From the NCBI GenBank assembly GCA_018228685.1, contig CP073691.1, positions 1,612,001 through 1,676,000 of the forward strand: DNA of 64,000 nt, given 5' to 3'. This DNA is from Clostridiaceae bacterium Marseille-Q4149 (GTDB lineage: Bacteria; Bacillota; Clostridia; Oscillospirales; Oscillospiraceae). Below, one piece after another: positions 1 through 7,804 of this stretch. The stretch's first letter is position 1. Every line of letters starts with the position of its first letter. The position numbers and the translations under genes are program-made. The notes beneath the pieces are model-generated. The model had not been told where the DNA came from and did not search any database. It saw only the letters and a list, made by a program, of their open reading frames with translations.

Positions 1-57
1 GATGGCGAAGGGGTTCTCTACCTTTTTATTATATTTCTGCAGGTCAACTCGCGGCAT
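1..57 (-). CDS. ABC transporter, partner half, N-terminus only
   Basis: The first 19 codons of a gene that leaves the window at its left edge, starting MPRVDLQKYNKK. Its ATG (complement of 55-57) lies 14 bases inside the end of the upstream ABC exporter gene, so the two are translationally coupled. Heterodimeric ABC exporters are normally encoded by such overlapping pairs, and the neighbour has a degenerate catalytic site that needs a partner. The assignment as the second subunit rests on that context; too little sequence is present to show a domain. Confidence 0.6.
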   Translation of the reverse strand, partial: MPRVDLQKYNKKVENPFAI

Positions 58-1861
58 GATCCACCGCCCCCTCTCTCATCTGGCTCTCGTACACGTCACG
101 GTAAATATGGCTGCGGGACAGCAGCTCCTGATGGGTGCCCATGTCCGCCAGACGCCCCTGGTCCAGCACCACAATGCGGTCGCAGGACATGATGGAGTTG
201 ATGCGCTGGGCGATGATGACCTTGGTGGCGCCGGGCAAGGCCGTCCGCAGACAGCGGCGGATGTGCTCGTCGGTGGCCATGTCCACGGCGGAGGTGGAGT
301 CGTCCAGGATCAGGATCCTGGGTTTTTTCAGGATGGCCCGGGCGATCAGCAGCCGCTGGCGCTGGCCGCCGGACAGGTTGGCGGCGTTCTGCTCCAGCAC
401 CGTGTCATAGCCGTCGGGGAAGCGGTCGATATACTCGTCGGCCCGGGCGATGGCGCAGGCGGCCTGCATCTGCTCCCGGGTGGCGTTGGGGTCCGCCCAG
501 CGGAGGTTGTCGGCGATGGTGCCGGAGAACAGGGAGCCGTTCTGCAGCACCATGGACACGCCGCTGCGGAGATTTTCCAGGGTATACTCCCGGACGTCCC
601 GGCCGTCCACCTTCACGGTGCCGGACAGGGCGTCGTAAAACCGGGGGATCAGGCTCACCAGGGTGGACTTGCCCTCGCCGGTGCCGCCGATGACGCCGAT
701 GGTCTCGCCGGAGGCGATGTGCAGGGTCACATGGCGCAGGGCCAGCTTGTCGGGGTCCCGGGTATAGCTGAAGCAGACGTCCTCGAAGTCGATGCTGCCG
801 CTTTCCACTGCGGCGTCGGAGGGGCCGTCGGTGATGTCAATTTTCTCGTCCAGCACCTCGTTGATGCGGACCAGGGAGGCCTGGGCCCGGGACAGGGACA
901 TGACCAGCCAGCTGATCATGGACAGGGAGTTCACGGCCATGCCGGCGTAGTTCACCAGGCTCACCAGCTGGCCGGTCAGCAGGCCGGTGGTCCGGAAAAT
1001 GATCTCCCGGCCGCCGAAAAACAGAATCAGCACGCTGCACGTCCACATAATGCCCATGGTAATGGGGCCGGACAGGGTAAACAGTCTCCCTGCACCCAGC
1101 TGGGCCTGCCGCAGATCGTCGGTGGTTTTGTCAAAGCGCTTGGACTCGTAGCCCCCCCGGACGAAGGCCTTCACCACGCGGCTGGCCACCAGATTCTCCC
1201 GGACGGCCTGGTTCATGCCGTCCATCATCTTCAGCATCCGCTTGAAGCGGGGCTGGCCCACCTTCAGCAGGATGGTCATCACCACCGCCAGCAGCGGGAT
1301 GCAGATCAGCAGCAGGGGCGCAAGACCCGGGGAGACGATGAAGCTCATGACCGTGGCCAGGATCACCATCACCGGGGCCCGGTACAGGGTCACCAGGGAC
1401 TGACGCATGGTATCCCGCAGGGTGTTGATGTCCGTGGTGGCCCGGGTGATCAGCTGGGGGGTGGAGATGTGGTCGATGTTGGAGAAGGAGAAGCTCTCGA
1501 TCTTCCCCAGCAGAGTGCTGCGCATATTCCGGGCGAAGCCCTGGGTGGCAATGGCGGAGCAGCGGGCGGCCAGAACGCCCATGGCCATGGACAGGCAGGC
1601 CACGCCCACCATAATGGCCCCCACCGTCAGCACGAAGCGGTTGCGGTTGGCGATGAGCTCCGGGGAAAACAGCCCCTGGAGCATGAAGGTGCTCTCCCGG
1701 TACAGGCCGCCGTCCACGATGGTGGACATGAGCATGGGGATCAGCAGCTCCAGCACCACCTCGGTGATGCCGAATATCAGGGCGGCTGCCGTCCAGCCCT
1801 TATAGCGGCCCAGGACGGGGCCCAGGTGCCGGAAAAGCCCCGGTTTTTTCTGTGTCTTGAT
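44..1861 (-). CDS. ABC exporter subunit, fused membrane and ATPase domains, probable AUC start
   Basis: About 605 residues: an N-terminal six-helix exporter membrane domain and a C-terminal ATPase. Walker A (GGTGEGKST, about residue 390), signature LSGGQ (about 490) and Walker B (ILILDDSTSAVD, about 512) are present. The residue after the Walker B aspartate is Asp instead of the catalytic Glu, the mark of the degenerate site in heterodimeric exporters. The frame is open from a TGA at 1868-1870. The only ATG/GTG/TTG starts are internal (GTG at 1759) and would cut off about 34 residues that look like a normal exporter N-terminus. An AGAGGTGA ribosome site sits 9 bases before an ATC codon at 1861, which I take as a non-canonical start. 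Substrate unknown. Confidence 0.85.
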   Translation of the reverse strand: MKTQKKPGLFRHLGPVLGRYKGWTAAALIFGITEVVLELLIPMLMSTIVDGGLYRESTFMLQGLFSPELIANRNRFVLTVGAIMVGVACLSMAMGVLAARCSAIATQGFARNMRSTLLGKIESFSFSNIDHISTPQLITRATTDINTLRDTMRQSLVTLYRAPVMVILATVMSFIVSPGLAPLLLICIPLLAVVMTILLKVGQPRFKRMLKMMDGMNQAVRENLVASRVVKAFVRGGYESKRFDKTTDDLRQAQLGAGRLFTLSGPITMGIMWTCSVLILFFGGREIIFRTTGLLTGQLVSLVNYAGMAVNSLSMISWLVMSLSRAQASLVRINEVLDEKIDITDGPSDAAVESGSIDFEDVCFSYTRDPDKLALRHVTLHIASGETIGVIGGTGEGKSTLVSLIPRFYDALSGTVKVDGRDVREYTLENLRSGVSMVLQNGSLFSGTIADNLRWADPNATREQMQAACAIARADEYIDRFPDGYDTVLEQNAANLSGGQRQRLLIARAILKKPRILILDDSTSAVDMATDEHIRRCLRTALPGATKVIIAQRINSIMSCDRIVVLDQGRLADMGTHQELLSRSHIYRDVYESQMREGAVDHAAS

Positions 1862-1913
1862 AAGACGTCACCTCTGTTTCTTTTATGCAGGATTTCTGAA
1901 GTTATACACGGCT

Positions 1914-1942
1914 ATTATATCAGACCCCGCCGAGTTTCACAA
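1914..1942 (-). promoter_or_regulatory. Sigma-A-type promoter for the ABC exporter
   Basis: On the minus strand TTGTGA (1937-1942), 17-base spacer, TATAAT (1914-1919). It gives the exporter genes their own transcript after the rplL terminator, with a leader of about 45 bases before the proposed AUC start. Confidence 0.75.
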
Positions 1943-1990
1943 GCGGAAAAATTCCGTGGCTTTTTATCCGCCAGAATCCACAAAAAGCGC

Positions 1991-2028
1991 AAAAAAATGC
2001 TGCAAGCGCAGCGCTTGCAGCATTTTTT
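1991..2028 (-). terminator. Terminator after rplL
   Basis: A 12-bp perfect stem (ATGCTGCAAGCG with its complement) around a 3-base loop, with an A-tract on one side and a T-tract on the other, just downstream of the rplL stop. It separates the ribosomal operon from the exporter genes. Confidence 0.85.
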
Positions 2029-2042
2029 CATTTGGGTGAAAC

Positions 2043-2414
2043 TTACTTCAGCTCGACCTTGCCGCCGACTTCCTCGACCTGCTTCTTCAGAGCCTCGGCG
2101 TCCTCCTTGGACAGACCCTCCTTCATGGTGGTGGGGGCGCCCTCGACGGCAGCCTTGGCCTCGGCCAGACCCAGACCCATGACCTCGCGGACGACCTTGA
2201 TGACCTTGATCTTCTGAGCGGCGTCGAAACCGGTCAGGACCACGTCGAACTCGGTCTTCTCCTCGGCAGCGGGAGCAGCAGCGCCGGCAGCGGGAGCGGC
2301 CATGGCGGCGGCGGACACGCCGAACTCTTCCTCCAGAGCGTGGACCAGCTCGGACAGCTCCAGAACGGTCAGGCCCTTGATTTCCTCGATCATAGCAGTA
2401 ATCTTCTCGGACAT
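2043..2414 (-). CDS. rplL: 50S ribosomal protein L7/L12
   Basis: 123 residues, the normal length. An N-terminal dimerisation helix ([20 protein letters not shown]) is followed by the Ala/Pro/Gly hinge around residues 36-50 and the C-terminal factor-binding domain ending KVELK. It forms the stalk that recruits translation GTPases. It lies 75 bp downstream of rplJ, as is usual. A terminator and an ABC exporter follow, not rpoB-rpoC. Confidence 0.97.
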   Translation of the reverse strand: MSEKITAMIEEIKGLTVLELSELVHALEEEFGVSAAAMAAPAAGAAAPAAEEKTEFDVVLTGFDAAQKIKVIKVVREVMGLGLAEAKAAVEGAPTTMKEGLSKEDAEALKKQVEEVGGKVELK

Positions 2415-2489
2415 TTTGATAAGCCTCCTAATTGTAAGATATTTGTTTGATTTGGGTGGGGCGGAGAGGCCCCGGGGTGGTGCCGATGT

Positions 2490-3014
2490 TTACTCGGCGG
2501 CGGCTTCCTCGGCGGGAGCGCCGTCCTTCTCGGCGATCTGCTTCAGCACGCAGGCCAGAGCAGAGATGGGGGCCAGCATGGTGCCCAGAACCTGGGCCTG
2601 CAGCACGGGCAGAGCGGGGATGGAAGCCAGAGCATTCACGGTCTCCAGGGAGACGACCTTGCCTTCCATAAAGCCGCCCTTGATCTCGAACTTGCCATTG
2701 AGCTTCTTTGCATAGTCAGCGATGACGCGGGCAGGGGCGACGGGATCGTCCATGCACACGGCCAGGGACGTGGTGCCGTTGAGCTGATCGTCCAGCTCGT
2801 TGAGACCCACGTTGTTGAATGCAAAGCGCAGCAGGGTGTTCTTGATGACAGCGTATTCCACGTTGTTCTCGCGGCAGTCCGCGCGCAGAGCGGTGTCCTC
2901 TGCCACGGTGATGCCCTTGTAATCAACGATGACACCGGCGGCTGCATTCTGCAGCTTCTCGGTCAGCGCCGCCACGATGGCCTGCTTTTCAGACAGAACT
3001 TTTGCGTTGGGCAT
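2490..3014 (-). CDS. rplJ: 50S ribosomal protein L10
   Basis: 174 residues starting MPNAKVLSEKQAIVAALTEK. It has the rRNA-binding N-terminal domain and a C-terminal helix that carries L7/L12 dimers. The preceding RNA leader contains the L10-binding structure, so the gene is probably autoregulated by L10 or the L10-(L7/L12) complex. A Glu/Ala-rich tail (EEAAAE) ends the protein. Confidence 0.97.
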   Translation of the reverse strand: MPNAKVLSEKQAIVAALTEKLQNAAAGVIVDYKGITVAEDTALRADCRENNVEYAVIKNTLLRFAFNNVGLNELDDQLNGTTSLAVCMDDPVAPARVIADYAKKLNGKFEIKGGFMEGKVVSLETVNALASIPALPVLQAQVLGTMLAPISALACVLKQIAEKDGAPAEEAAAE

Positions 3015-3044
3015 TCTTTGATTTCACCTCCGGAAAAATTGTCG

Positions 3045-3166
3045 GTGCGTTCAAAAAGAAAACCGTCCCTGTATCCAAGGACACAAGGACGGTGTAAGCA
3101 ATCGGAAACGATTTGCCATCCTCGGCAGGACTTACGGCTTGCGCCACCTGCTGTCTTTGGAACGCA
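3045..3166 (-). ncRNA. Ribosomal protein L10 leader
   Basis: The minus-strand 5' leader of rplJ carries the conserved L10-leader blocks AGACAGCAGGTGGC and GTCCTGCCGAGG, followed by a hairpin with arms ACCGTCC and GGACGGT and a T-rich tract (about 3048-3095). This matches the known Firmicutes autoregulatory leader, in which L10 binding promotes termination. The family assignment is from motif recognition, not a covariance search. Confidence 0.9.
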
Positions 3167-3172
3167 TCTGGT

Positions 3173-3201
3173 ATTATATCAGGGGCGTGACGGTTTGTCA
3201 A
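3173..3201 (-). promoter_or_regulatory. Consensus promoter of rplJ-rplL
   Basis: Perfect TTGACA (3196-3201) and TATAAT (3173-3178) with a 17-base spacer on the minus strand. It drives the L10 leader and rplJL independently of the upstream rplK-rplA genes. Confidence 0.93.
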
Positions 3202-3232
3202 GCCGAAGATATCAAATGTTTCAGCCGGTTTT

Positions 3233-3925
3233 TTACAGCTGCTTGTTGGCGTTCATCTTGACGCCGGGGCCCATAGTGGAAGCGGCCACGCAGGACTTGA
3301 TATACTGGCCCTTGGCGGCGGCGGGCTTGGCCTTGATGATGGCGCCCAGCAGAGCGGTATAGTTCTCATACAGCTTGTCCGCGCCGAAGGAAATCTTGCC
3401 GATGGGGCAGTGGATGATGTTGGTCTTGTCCAGACGATACTCCACCTTACCGGCCTTGACTTCCTTCACGGCCTTGGCCACGTCGGGAGTGACGGTGCCG
3501 GCCTTGGGGGAGGGCATCAGGCCCTTGGGGCCCAGCAGCTTACCCAGACGGCCCACAACGCCCATCATGTCGGGGGAAGCGACGACCACGTCGAAGCCGA
3601 ACCAGTTTTCCTTCTGGATCTTCTCGACCATATCCATATCACCGACGAAGTCGGCGCCGGCCTCGCGGGCAGCGTCGGCCTTGTCGCCCTTGGCAAACAC
3701 CAGGACGCGGGCGGTCTTGCCGGTGCCGTTGGGCAGGACGATGGCGCCGCGGACCTGCTGGTCAGCGTGGCGGGAGTCGACACCCAGCTTCACATGCAGC
3801 TCGACGGTCTCGTCGAACTTGGCGGATGCGGTCTTGCAGACCAGCTCCAGACCCTCCTTGGGATCATACAAGGTCCCGCGGTCGATCTGCTTGGCGCTTT
3901 CTTTATACTTCTTACCTCTAAACAT
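3233..3925 (-). CDS. rplA: 50S ribosomal protein L1
   Basis: 230 residues, the usual L1 length, starting [17 protein letters not shown]. It contains the L1 signature region [14 protein letters not shown] near residues 130-145. It binds 23S rRNA at the E-site stalk and, in many bacteria, represses its own mRNA. It follows rplK after 14 bp in the conserved nusG-rplK-rplA order. Confidence 0.97.
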   Translation of the reverse strand: MFRGKKYKESAKQIDRGTLYDPKEGLELVCKTASAKFDETVELHVKLGVDSRHADQQVRGAIVLPNGTGKTARVLVFAKGDKADAAREAGADFVGDMDMVEKIQKENWFGFDVVVASPDMMGVVGRLGKLLGPKGLMPSPKAGTVTPDVAKAVKEVKAGKVEYRLDKTNIIHCPIGKISFGADKLYENYTALLGAIIKAKPAAAKGQYIKSCVAASTMGPGVKMNANKQL

Positions 3926-3939
3926 CTCTTACACCCTCC

Positions 3940-4365
3940 TTATTCGCCCACGACGACGCCCATGGAACGGGCGGTGCCGGCGATCATGCTCATGGCTGCT
4001 TCCAGGGAAGCGGCGTTCAGATCGCGCATCTTCAGCTCGGCGATCTTCTGGACGGAGGCCTTGGAGATGGTGGCCACCTTGGTCTTGTTGGGCACACCGG
4101 AGCCGGACTCGATGTTGCACTCCTTCTTGATCAGCACAGCCGCGGGAGGCGTCTTGGTGATGAAGCTGAAGGAACGATCGGAGTAGACGGTGATGACCAC
4201 GGGGATGATGAGGCCCATGTCATTCTTGGTGCGCTCGTTGAACTCCTTGGTGAATGCCTGAATGTTGACACCGTGCTGGCCCAGAGCGGGGCCGACAGGG
4301 GGTGCGGGGGTCGCTTTGCCTGCAGGAATCTGCAGCTTTACATAACCAACAACTTTCTGTGCCAT
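3940..4365 (-). CDS. rplK: 50S ribosomal protein L11
   Basis: 141 residues starting [20 protein letters not shown], full length. The proline-rich N-terminal segment ([15 protein letters not shown]) and the C-terminal rRNA-binding domain are intact. L11 forms the base of the GTPase-associated stalk and is needed for stringent-response activation of RelA-type enzymes. A run of small hairpins separates it from nusG. Confidence 0.97.
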   Translation of the reverse strand: MAQKVVGYVKLQIPAGKATPAPPVGPALGQHGVNIQAFTKEFNERTKNDMGLIIPVVITVYSDRSFSFITKTPPAAVLIKKECNIESGSGVPNKTKVATISKASVQKIAELKMRDLNAASLEAAMSMIAGTARSMGVVVGE

Positions 4366-4394
4366 GGATAGGCACCTCCTTCATAAAAATGTGG

Positions 4395-4498
4395 TAGCGG
4401 CCGGTCGATACCGGAAACCGCTTTTGGCGAGACGGAAACCGTCTCTCCCACTTGCGCCGGAGGGAATGCTCCGGCCTGCCGCGCAGAGACTGCTGCGC
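4395..4498. repeat. Hairpin array between nusG and rplK
   Basis: Four short inverted repeats follow one another in about 100 bp: GCGG...CCGC enclosing CCGG...CCGG, GAGACGG/CCGTCTC, GCCGGAG/CTCCGGC and GCGCA/TGCGC. None has a strong T-tract, so they would fold in the mRNA between nusG and rplK without being clear terminators. It resembles the other hairpin arrays in this window but shares no long identity with them. Confidence 0.6.
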
Positions 4499-4499
4499 C

Positions 4500-5024
4500 T
4501 CAGTGCAGAACCTCCACCTGATCGAGCTCCAGCTCGATGGGGGTTTCTCTGCCGAACATGAAGACCGCCACCCGGACCTTGTTCTTCTCGGGGTCGATCT
4601 CCTCCACGGTACCGGTGAAGCTGGTAAAGGGGCCGTCCGTGATCTTCACGGTGTCGCCCACGTTGTACAGCACCACGATCTCGTGCTTTTCCACGCCCAG
4701 GGCCGCCACCTCGTCCACCGTCAGGGGGATGGCCTTGTTGGCCTCGCCCACGAAGCCGGTGACGCCTCGGATGTTGCGGATCAGATGCCAGGTGTCATCT
4801 GTCAGGATCATCTTGATCAGGACGTAGCCGGGAAATACCTTGCGCTCCACTTCCTTCATGACGCCGGACTCGGTGACCTCGGTGACGGTTTCCATAGGAA
4901 TCTCCATCTTGAGGACCATATCGGACATGCCGCGGTTGACCACGGATTTCTCGATGGCCGCCTTCACGGCGTTCTCGTAGCCGGAGTAGGTGTGGATCAC
5001 ATACCATTTCGCGTTTTCAGCCAT
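4500..5024 (-). CDS. nusG: Transcription termination/antitermination factor NusG
   Basis: 174 residues from [18 protein letters not shown]. The NGN domain occupies about residues 1-115, and a KOW domain (about 120-170) begins [12 protein letters not shown]. It binds RNA polymerase and couples it to ribosomes or Rho. The start at 5024 gives the canonical NusG N-terminus; a longer reading frame upstream has no homologous residues. It follows secE directly, the standard order. Confidence 0.96.
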   Translation of the reverse strand: MAENAKWYVIHTYSGYENAVKAAIEKSVVNRGMSDMVLKMEIPMETVTEVTESGVMKEVERKVFPGYVLIKMILTDDTWHLIRNIRGVTGFVGEANKAIPLTVDEVAALGVEKHEIVVLYNVGDTVKITDGPFTSFTGTVEEIDPEKNKVRVAVFMFGRETPIELELDQVEVLH

Positions 5025-5035
5025 GCCGCACTTCC

Positions 5036-5251
5036 TCAGCCGGTGAACGCGCCGATGAGGGTCTTGATCAGCAGCACCGCCACGCCGTCGAAGATCCAGA
5101 TGCAGGCGCCCACTGCCACAGAGCACAGCAGCACCGTTCCGGTGTTCTTGGCGGTGGTCTTGCCGTCAGGCCAGACGACCTTCTTCAGTTCGCTTCTCAT
5201 CTCGCGGAACCACTTGCCGTGGTCCTTCTTGACCTTTTTTTCCTCTGCCAT
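5036..5251 (-). CDS. secE: Preprotein translocase subunit SecE
   Basis: 71 residues, a typical single-helix SecE. A charged N-terminus (MAEEKKVKKDHGKWFREM) is followed by the conserved stretch LKKVVWP and one membrane helix of about 20 residues. SecE clamps SecY in the translocon. GGAAGGAG lies just before the ATG at 5251, preferred over an in-frame ATG six codons upstream. Confidence 0.93.
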   Translation of the reverse strand: MAEEKKVKKDHGKWFREMRSELKKVVWPDGKTTAKNTGTVLLCSVAVGACIWIFDGVAVLLIKTLIGAFTG

Positions 5252-5269
5252 CGTGCTATCTCCTTCCAA

Positions 5270-5419
5270 TTACTTGGTCTCGGTATGGACCGTATGCTTT
5301 CTGCAGAAGGGGCAATACTTGTTCATTTCAAGACGGTCAGGGCTGTTCTTCTTGTTTTTCATCGTGTTGTAGTTTCTCTGCTTGCACTCGTTGCATCTCA
5401 AAGTGATCTTCACGCGCAT
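5270..5419 (-). CDS. rpmG: 50S ribosomal protein L33
   Basis: A 49-residue gene, [17 protein letters not shown]... ending HTVHTETK, with a GGAGG ribosome site. Two Cys pairs (CNEC and CPFC) make it the zinc-binding (C+) form of L33. It is the first gene of the rpmG-secE-nusG group, 18 bp upstream of secE, as in other Firmicutes. Confidence 0.95.
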   Translation of the reverse strand: MRVKITLRCNECKQRNYNTMKNKKNSPDRLEMNKYCPFCRKHTVHTETK

Positions 5420-5550
5420 CTAACGGCACCTCCTTATTAGATTGGCGGCCGGCGAAGGCCGCTCTCTGCCTCCCTGCCGGACAGGGCGTCTTTCCCGCGC
5501 CGAAGCGAAAAGCGCGCAAAAAGAAAGCCCCATACTCACAGGTAATATTG

Positions 5551-5579
5551 ATTTTATCACACGGGCAAGTGTCCGTCAA
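5551..5579 (-). promoter_or_regulatory. Promoter of the rpmG-secE-nusG operon
   Basis: Minus strand TTGACG (5574-5579), 17-base spacer, TAAAAT (5551-5556), followed by about 130 bases of leader before rpmG. That leader holds small inverted repeats but no recognised riboswitch. Confidence 0.82.
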
Positions 5580-5634
5580 GGTCTTTCCGGAAGAAAATTT
5601 CGGTTTTTTCGGAGAATTTGCTTCCGCAGCCCCT

Positions 5635-6192
5635 CTATTCTGGCACTCTTTCATAGGACACAGGCCTCCCGTCCCGGAACGTCACCGTGAACCCGGTGCC
5701 GGGCTTCACGGAGTAGTCGTACCGCCCGCCGCCGAACCAGGTCATCATCAGCCCCGCCGTGACGCCGCCGTGGACCACGCACACGGCGTCCTCCCCCGAC
5801 GCCAGCACCTGAGCCATGGCGGCCCGGTTCCGCTCCAGCACCTGGGGGGCGCTTTCCCCGTTGGGGCAGACGTTGTGCTCCACGTCGGTGATCCACGCCT
5901 GATAGGCCGCCGTGTCCTTCAACTCCTGATAGCTTTTCATCTCGAAATCGCCGAAGTTCATCTCCTGCAGCCCCGGCAGCTGCTGATGGGCCACGGGGCC
6001 GTAGATGGCCTCCAACGTCTGCTCCGTCCGCAGCAGGCCGCTGGTATAGTACCGCTTCGCCCGGGGATAGGCCGCCGCGTTTTCGTGCAGGGCCGCCAGG
6101 GACTCCGGCAGGGCCGGAATATCCGCCGCGCCGTAGTACAGGTCCCGGCGGCTGCCGTCGGTCTCCCCGTGGCGCAGAAGGGTCAGCTTCAT
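5635..6192 (-). CDS. cobC: Histidine phosphatase, probable alpha-ribazole phosphatase
   Basis: 185 residues of the phosphoglycerate-mutase-like fold. The catalytic motif LLRHGETDG is at residues 4-12 and a second catalytic His lies in VCVVHGGVTAG near the C-terminus. Located at the end of a cobalamin nucleotide-loop cluster, it most likely removes the 5'-phosphate from alpha-ribazole phosphate or adenosylcobalamin phosphate. The start overlaps the upstream gene by 4 bp. The family assignment is strong; substrate is inferred from context. Confidence 0.8.
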   Translation of the reverse strand: MKLTLLRHGETDGSRRDLYYGAADIPALPESLAALHENAAAYPRAKRYYTSGLLRTEQTLEAIYGPVAHQQLPGLQEMNFGDFEMKSYQELKDTAAYQAWITDVEHNVCPNGESAPQVLERNRAAMAQVLASGEDAVCVVHGGVTAGLMMTWFGGGRYDYSVKPGTGFTVTFRDGRPVSYERVPE

Positions 6193-6536
6193 TTCAATTC
6201 CTCCGTCAATCCGCAAAATACCCGGTACACATGACCGGCGCTTTCCGCCAGCTGCCGCAGCAGCCGCCCGTGGCGCTCCCGCCACGCCCGCTCTCCGGCG
6301 TCTATGGGCACCACGCCGCTGCCGATCTCCCGGGCCACCACCACCTCCGCCGCCAGCAGCAGGGGCAGGGCCTCTGCCGCCTGGCCGCGCCGGGTCAGGG
6401 CCTCCAGGTGGACATAGCACCGGGCAGGGGCGGGAGCGTCTGTTGCCAGGTCGCAGATGTCCGCCGCCGTCAGGCGGTATTTTTCCGCGGCAAACGTACA
6501 CTTTCCCTGGTACGCGCCGCCGATGATCAGATCCAT
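6189..6536 (-). CDS. Compact CobU-like protein, function uncertain
   Basis: 115 residues, about two thirds of a normal CobU. It starts with a P-loop (GGAYQGKCTFA) and retains the CobU C-terminal block EIGSGVVPIDAGERAWR followed by GRLLRQLAE, but lacks the central segment with the guanylylated His region. A full-length CobU relative lies two genes upstream, and that one has lost the C-terminal block, so the two may share or divide functions. It is 4 bp downstream of cobS and overlaps cobC. Confidence 0.7.
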   Translation of the reverse strand: MDLIIGGAYQGKCTFAAEKYRLTAADICDLATDAPAPARCYVHLEALTRRGQAAEALPLLLAAEVVVAREIGSGVVPIDAGERAWRERHGRLLRQLAESAGHVYRVFCGLTEELK

Positions 6537-6540
6537 GCCG

Positions 6541-7272
6541 TCACCTCCACAGAATGGCTGCCGCGCAGCCGCACAGCTCGCCGAGCGTCAGGGCAAAGCC
6601 GGAGATATCCCCGGACATGCCGTCCAGATTCCGGTAGCCGTACCACACCGCCAGGCCATAGCCCGCCGCCGCCGCCAGGGGGGCGAAGCTGCCCCACAGC
6701 CACAGGGGCAGTCCCGCCGCCAGCACCAGCAGCACCGCAAGAGCCGCCAGATAGCCGCCCCGGGACGCGCCCATGGCGGCGTATTGACTGGTGTCCATGG
6801 GCCGCAGGCCCAGCACCGCCAGCCCGGCGCAGGCCCGCGCTGCCGCCGGGATCAGCAGCAGCGCCTGCCAGACAATGCTCTCCGCCGACAGGAACAGGCT
6901 CCACTGGCCCAGGGCCAGCAGCACCAGGCAGATCACGGCGAAGGCCCCGCAGTGGGAGTCCTTCAGAATGCGCCGGCGGGTGGGCAGGTCCCGCCGGGAC
7001 AGCACCGCGTCGCACACGTCCATGTATCCGTCCAGGTGCATGAACCCCGTGACCAGCCACGGCACGGCGGCGCACACCGCCGCCCGTACCGGCCCCGGCG
7101 CGCCCCGCAGCAGCAGCCACGCACCGGCCCATATGCCGCCCACCAGCAGGCCCACCAGAGGCAGGCATACCAGCATTTTCCGGCGGGCCGTTTCGCTCCA
7201 TAGCTTTTTGGGGCAGGGGATGGCCAGAAACATTCCCCAGGCCATGAAAAATCCGTATACCCAATCACGCAT
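6541..7272 (-). CDS. cobS: Adenosylcobinamide-GDP ribazoletransferase
   Basis: 243 residues of polytopic membrane protein starting MRDWVYGFFMAWGMFLAIP. It carries the CobS acidic motif in LDGYMDVCDAVLSRRD (about residues 80-95). It joins adenosylcobinamide-GDP and alpha-ribazole phosphate at the membrane. The start at 7272 overlaps the cobU stop by 8 bp; an upstream in-frame ATG would run further into cobU and is less likely. Confidence 0.92.
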   Translation of the reverse strand: MRDWVYGFFMAWGMFLAIPCPKKLWSETARRKMLVCLPLVGLLVGGIWAGAWLLLRGAPGPVRAAVCAAVPWLVTGFMHLDGYMDVCDAVLSRRDLPTRRRILKDSHCGAFAVICLVLLALGQWSLFLSAESIVWQALLLIPAAARACAGLAVLGLRPMDTSQYAAMGASRGGYLAALAVLLVLAAGLPLWLWGSFAPLAAAAGYGLAVWYGYRNLDGMSGDISGFALTLGELCGCAAAILWR

Positions 7273-7804
7273 CCGGCAGCTCTCCCTTCCACATCCGCAC
7301 GCGGCCTGCACTCAGCTCCGCCACCGCGTCAAATTCCGCCGCCAGGGTCCGGCAGATATCTGCCAGGCCCCGGCGATACGTCTCGGTCCAGGTCTCGTAG
7401 GTCACGCCGTCCCGCCACAGCTCGTCGCATACGCACACGAAGTGCCGGGGATGCCGGCTGACGGTCAGCAGCTCCCGGGCCGTCCGGGCGGCGGCTGCGG
7501 CGTCCGGCTGCGGGCCGAAGAACATCTGGCACGCCAGGCACGCTGTGACGCTGTCGAACAGCACCGCGCTTTCCCGGGGCACCAGCGCCAGGCCCTCCGG
7601 CAGAGCCCGGCCCCGCTCCAGGGTCCCGAAGCCCCAGCCGTCCCGCTCCGCCAGGTGGCGGCGGACGATGGCCCGGTCCTCCGTGTCCCGGGGCTCCAGG
7701 GTGGCCCAGTAGATCATGGGCCCGCCATCGGCCAGCTGCCGGGTCAGCCGCTGGCCCAGCATACTCTTTCCGCTTTTGCTGCCGCCCAGAAGCAGGATCC
7801 TCAT
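7265..7804 (-). CDS. cobU: Adenosylcobinamide kinase/guanylyltransferase, CobU type
   Basis: 179 residues. P-loop GGSKSGKS at residues 7-14, then the CobU-like region with RRHLAERDGW, where the guanylylated His would lie. The usual C-terminal EVG.GIVP block is replaced by CDELWRDGVTYETW, so this enzyme is diverged. The compact paralogue nearby keeps that block. It overlaps cobT by 4 bp and cobS by 8 bp. Confidence 0.83.
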   Translation of the reverse strand: MRILLLGGSKSGKSMLGQRLTRQLADGGPMIYWATLEPRDTEDRAIVRRHLAERDGWGFGTLERGRALPEGLALVPRESAVLFDSVTACLACQMFFGPQPDAAAAARTARELLTVSRHPRHFVCVCDELWRDGVTYETWTETYRRGLADICRTLAAEFDAVAELSAGRVRMWKGELPDA

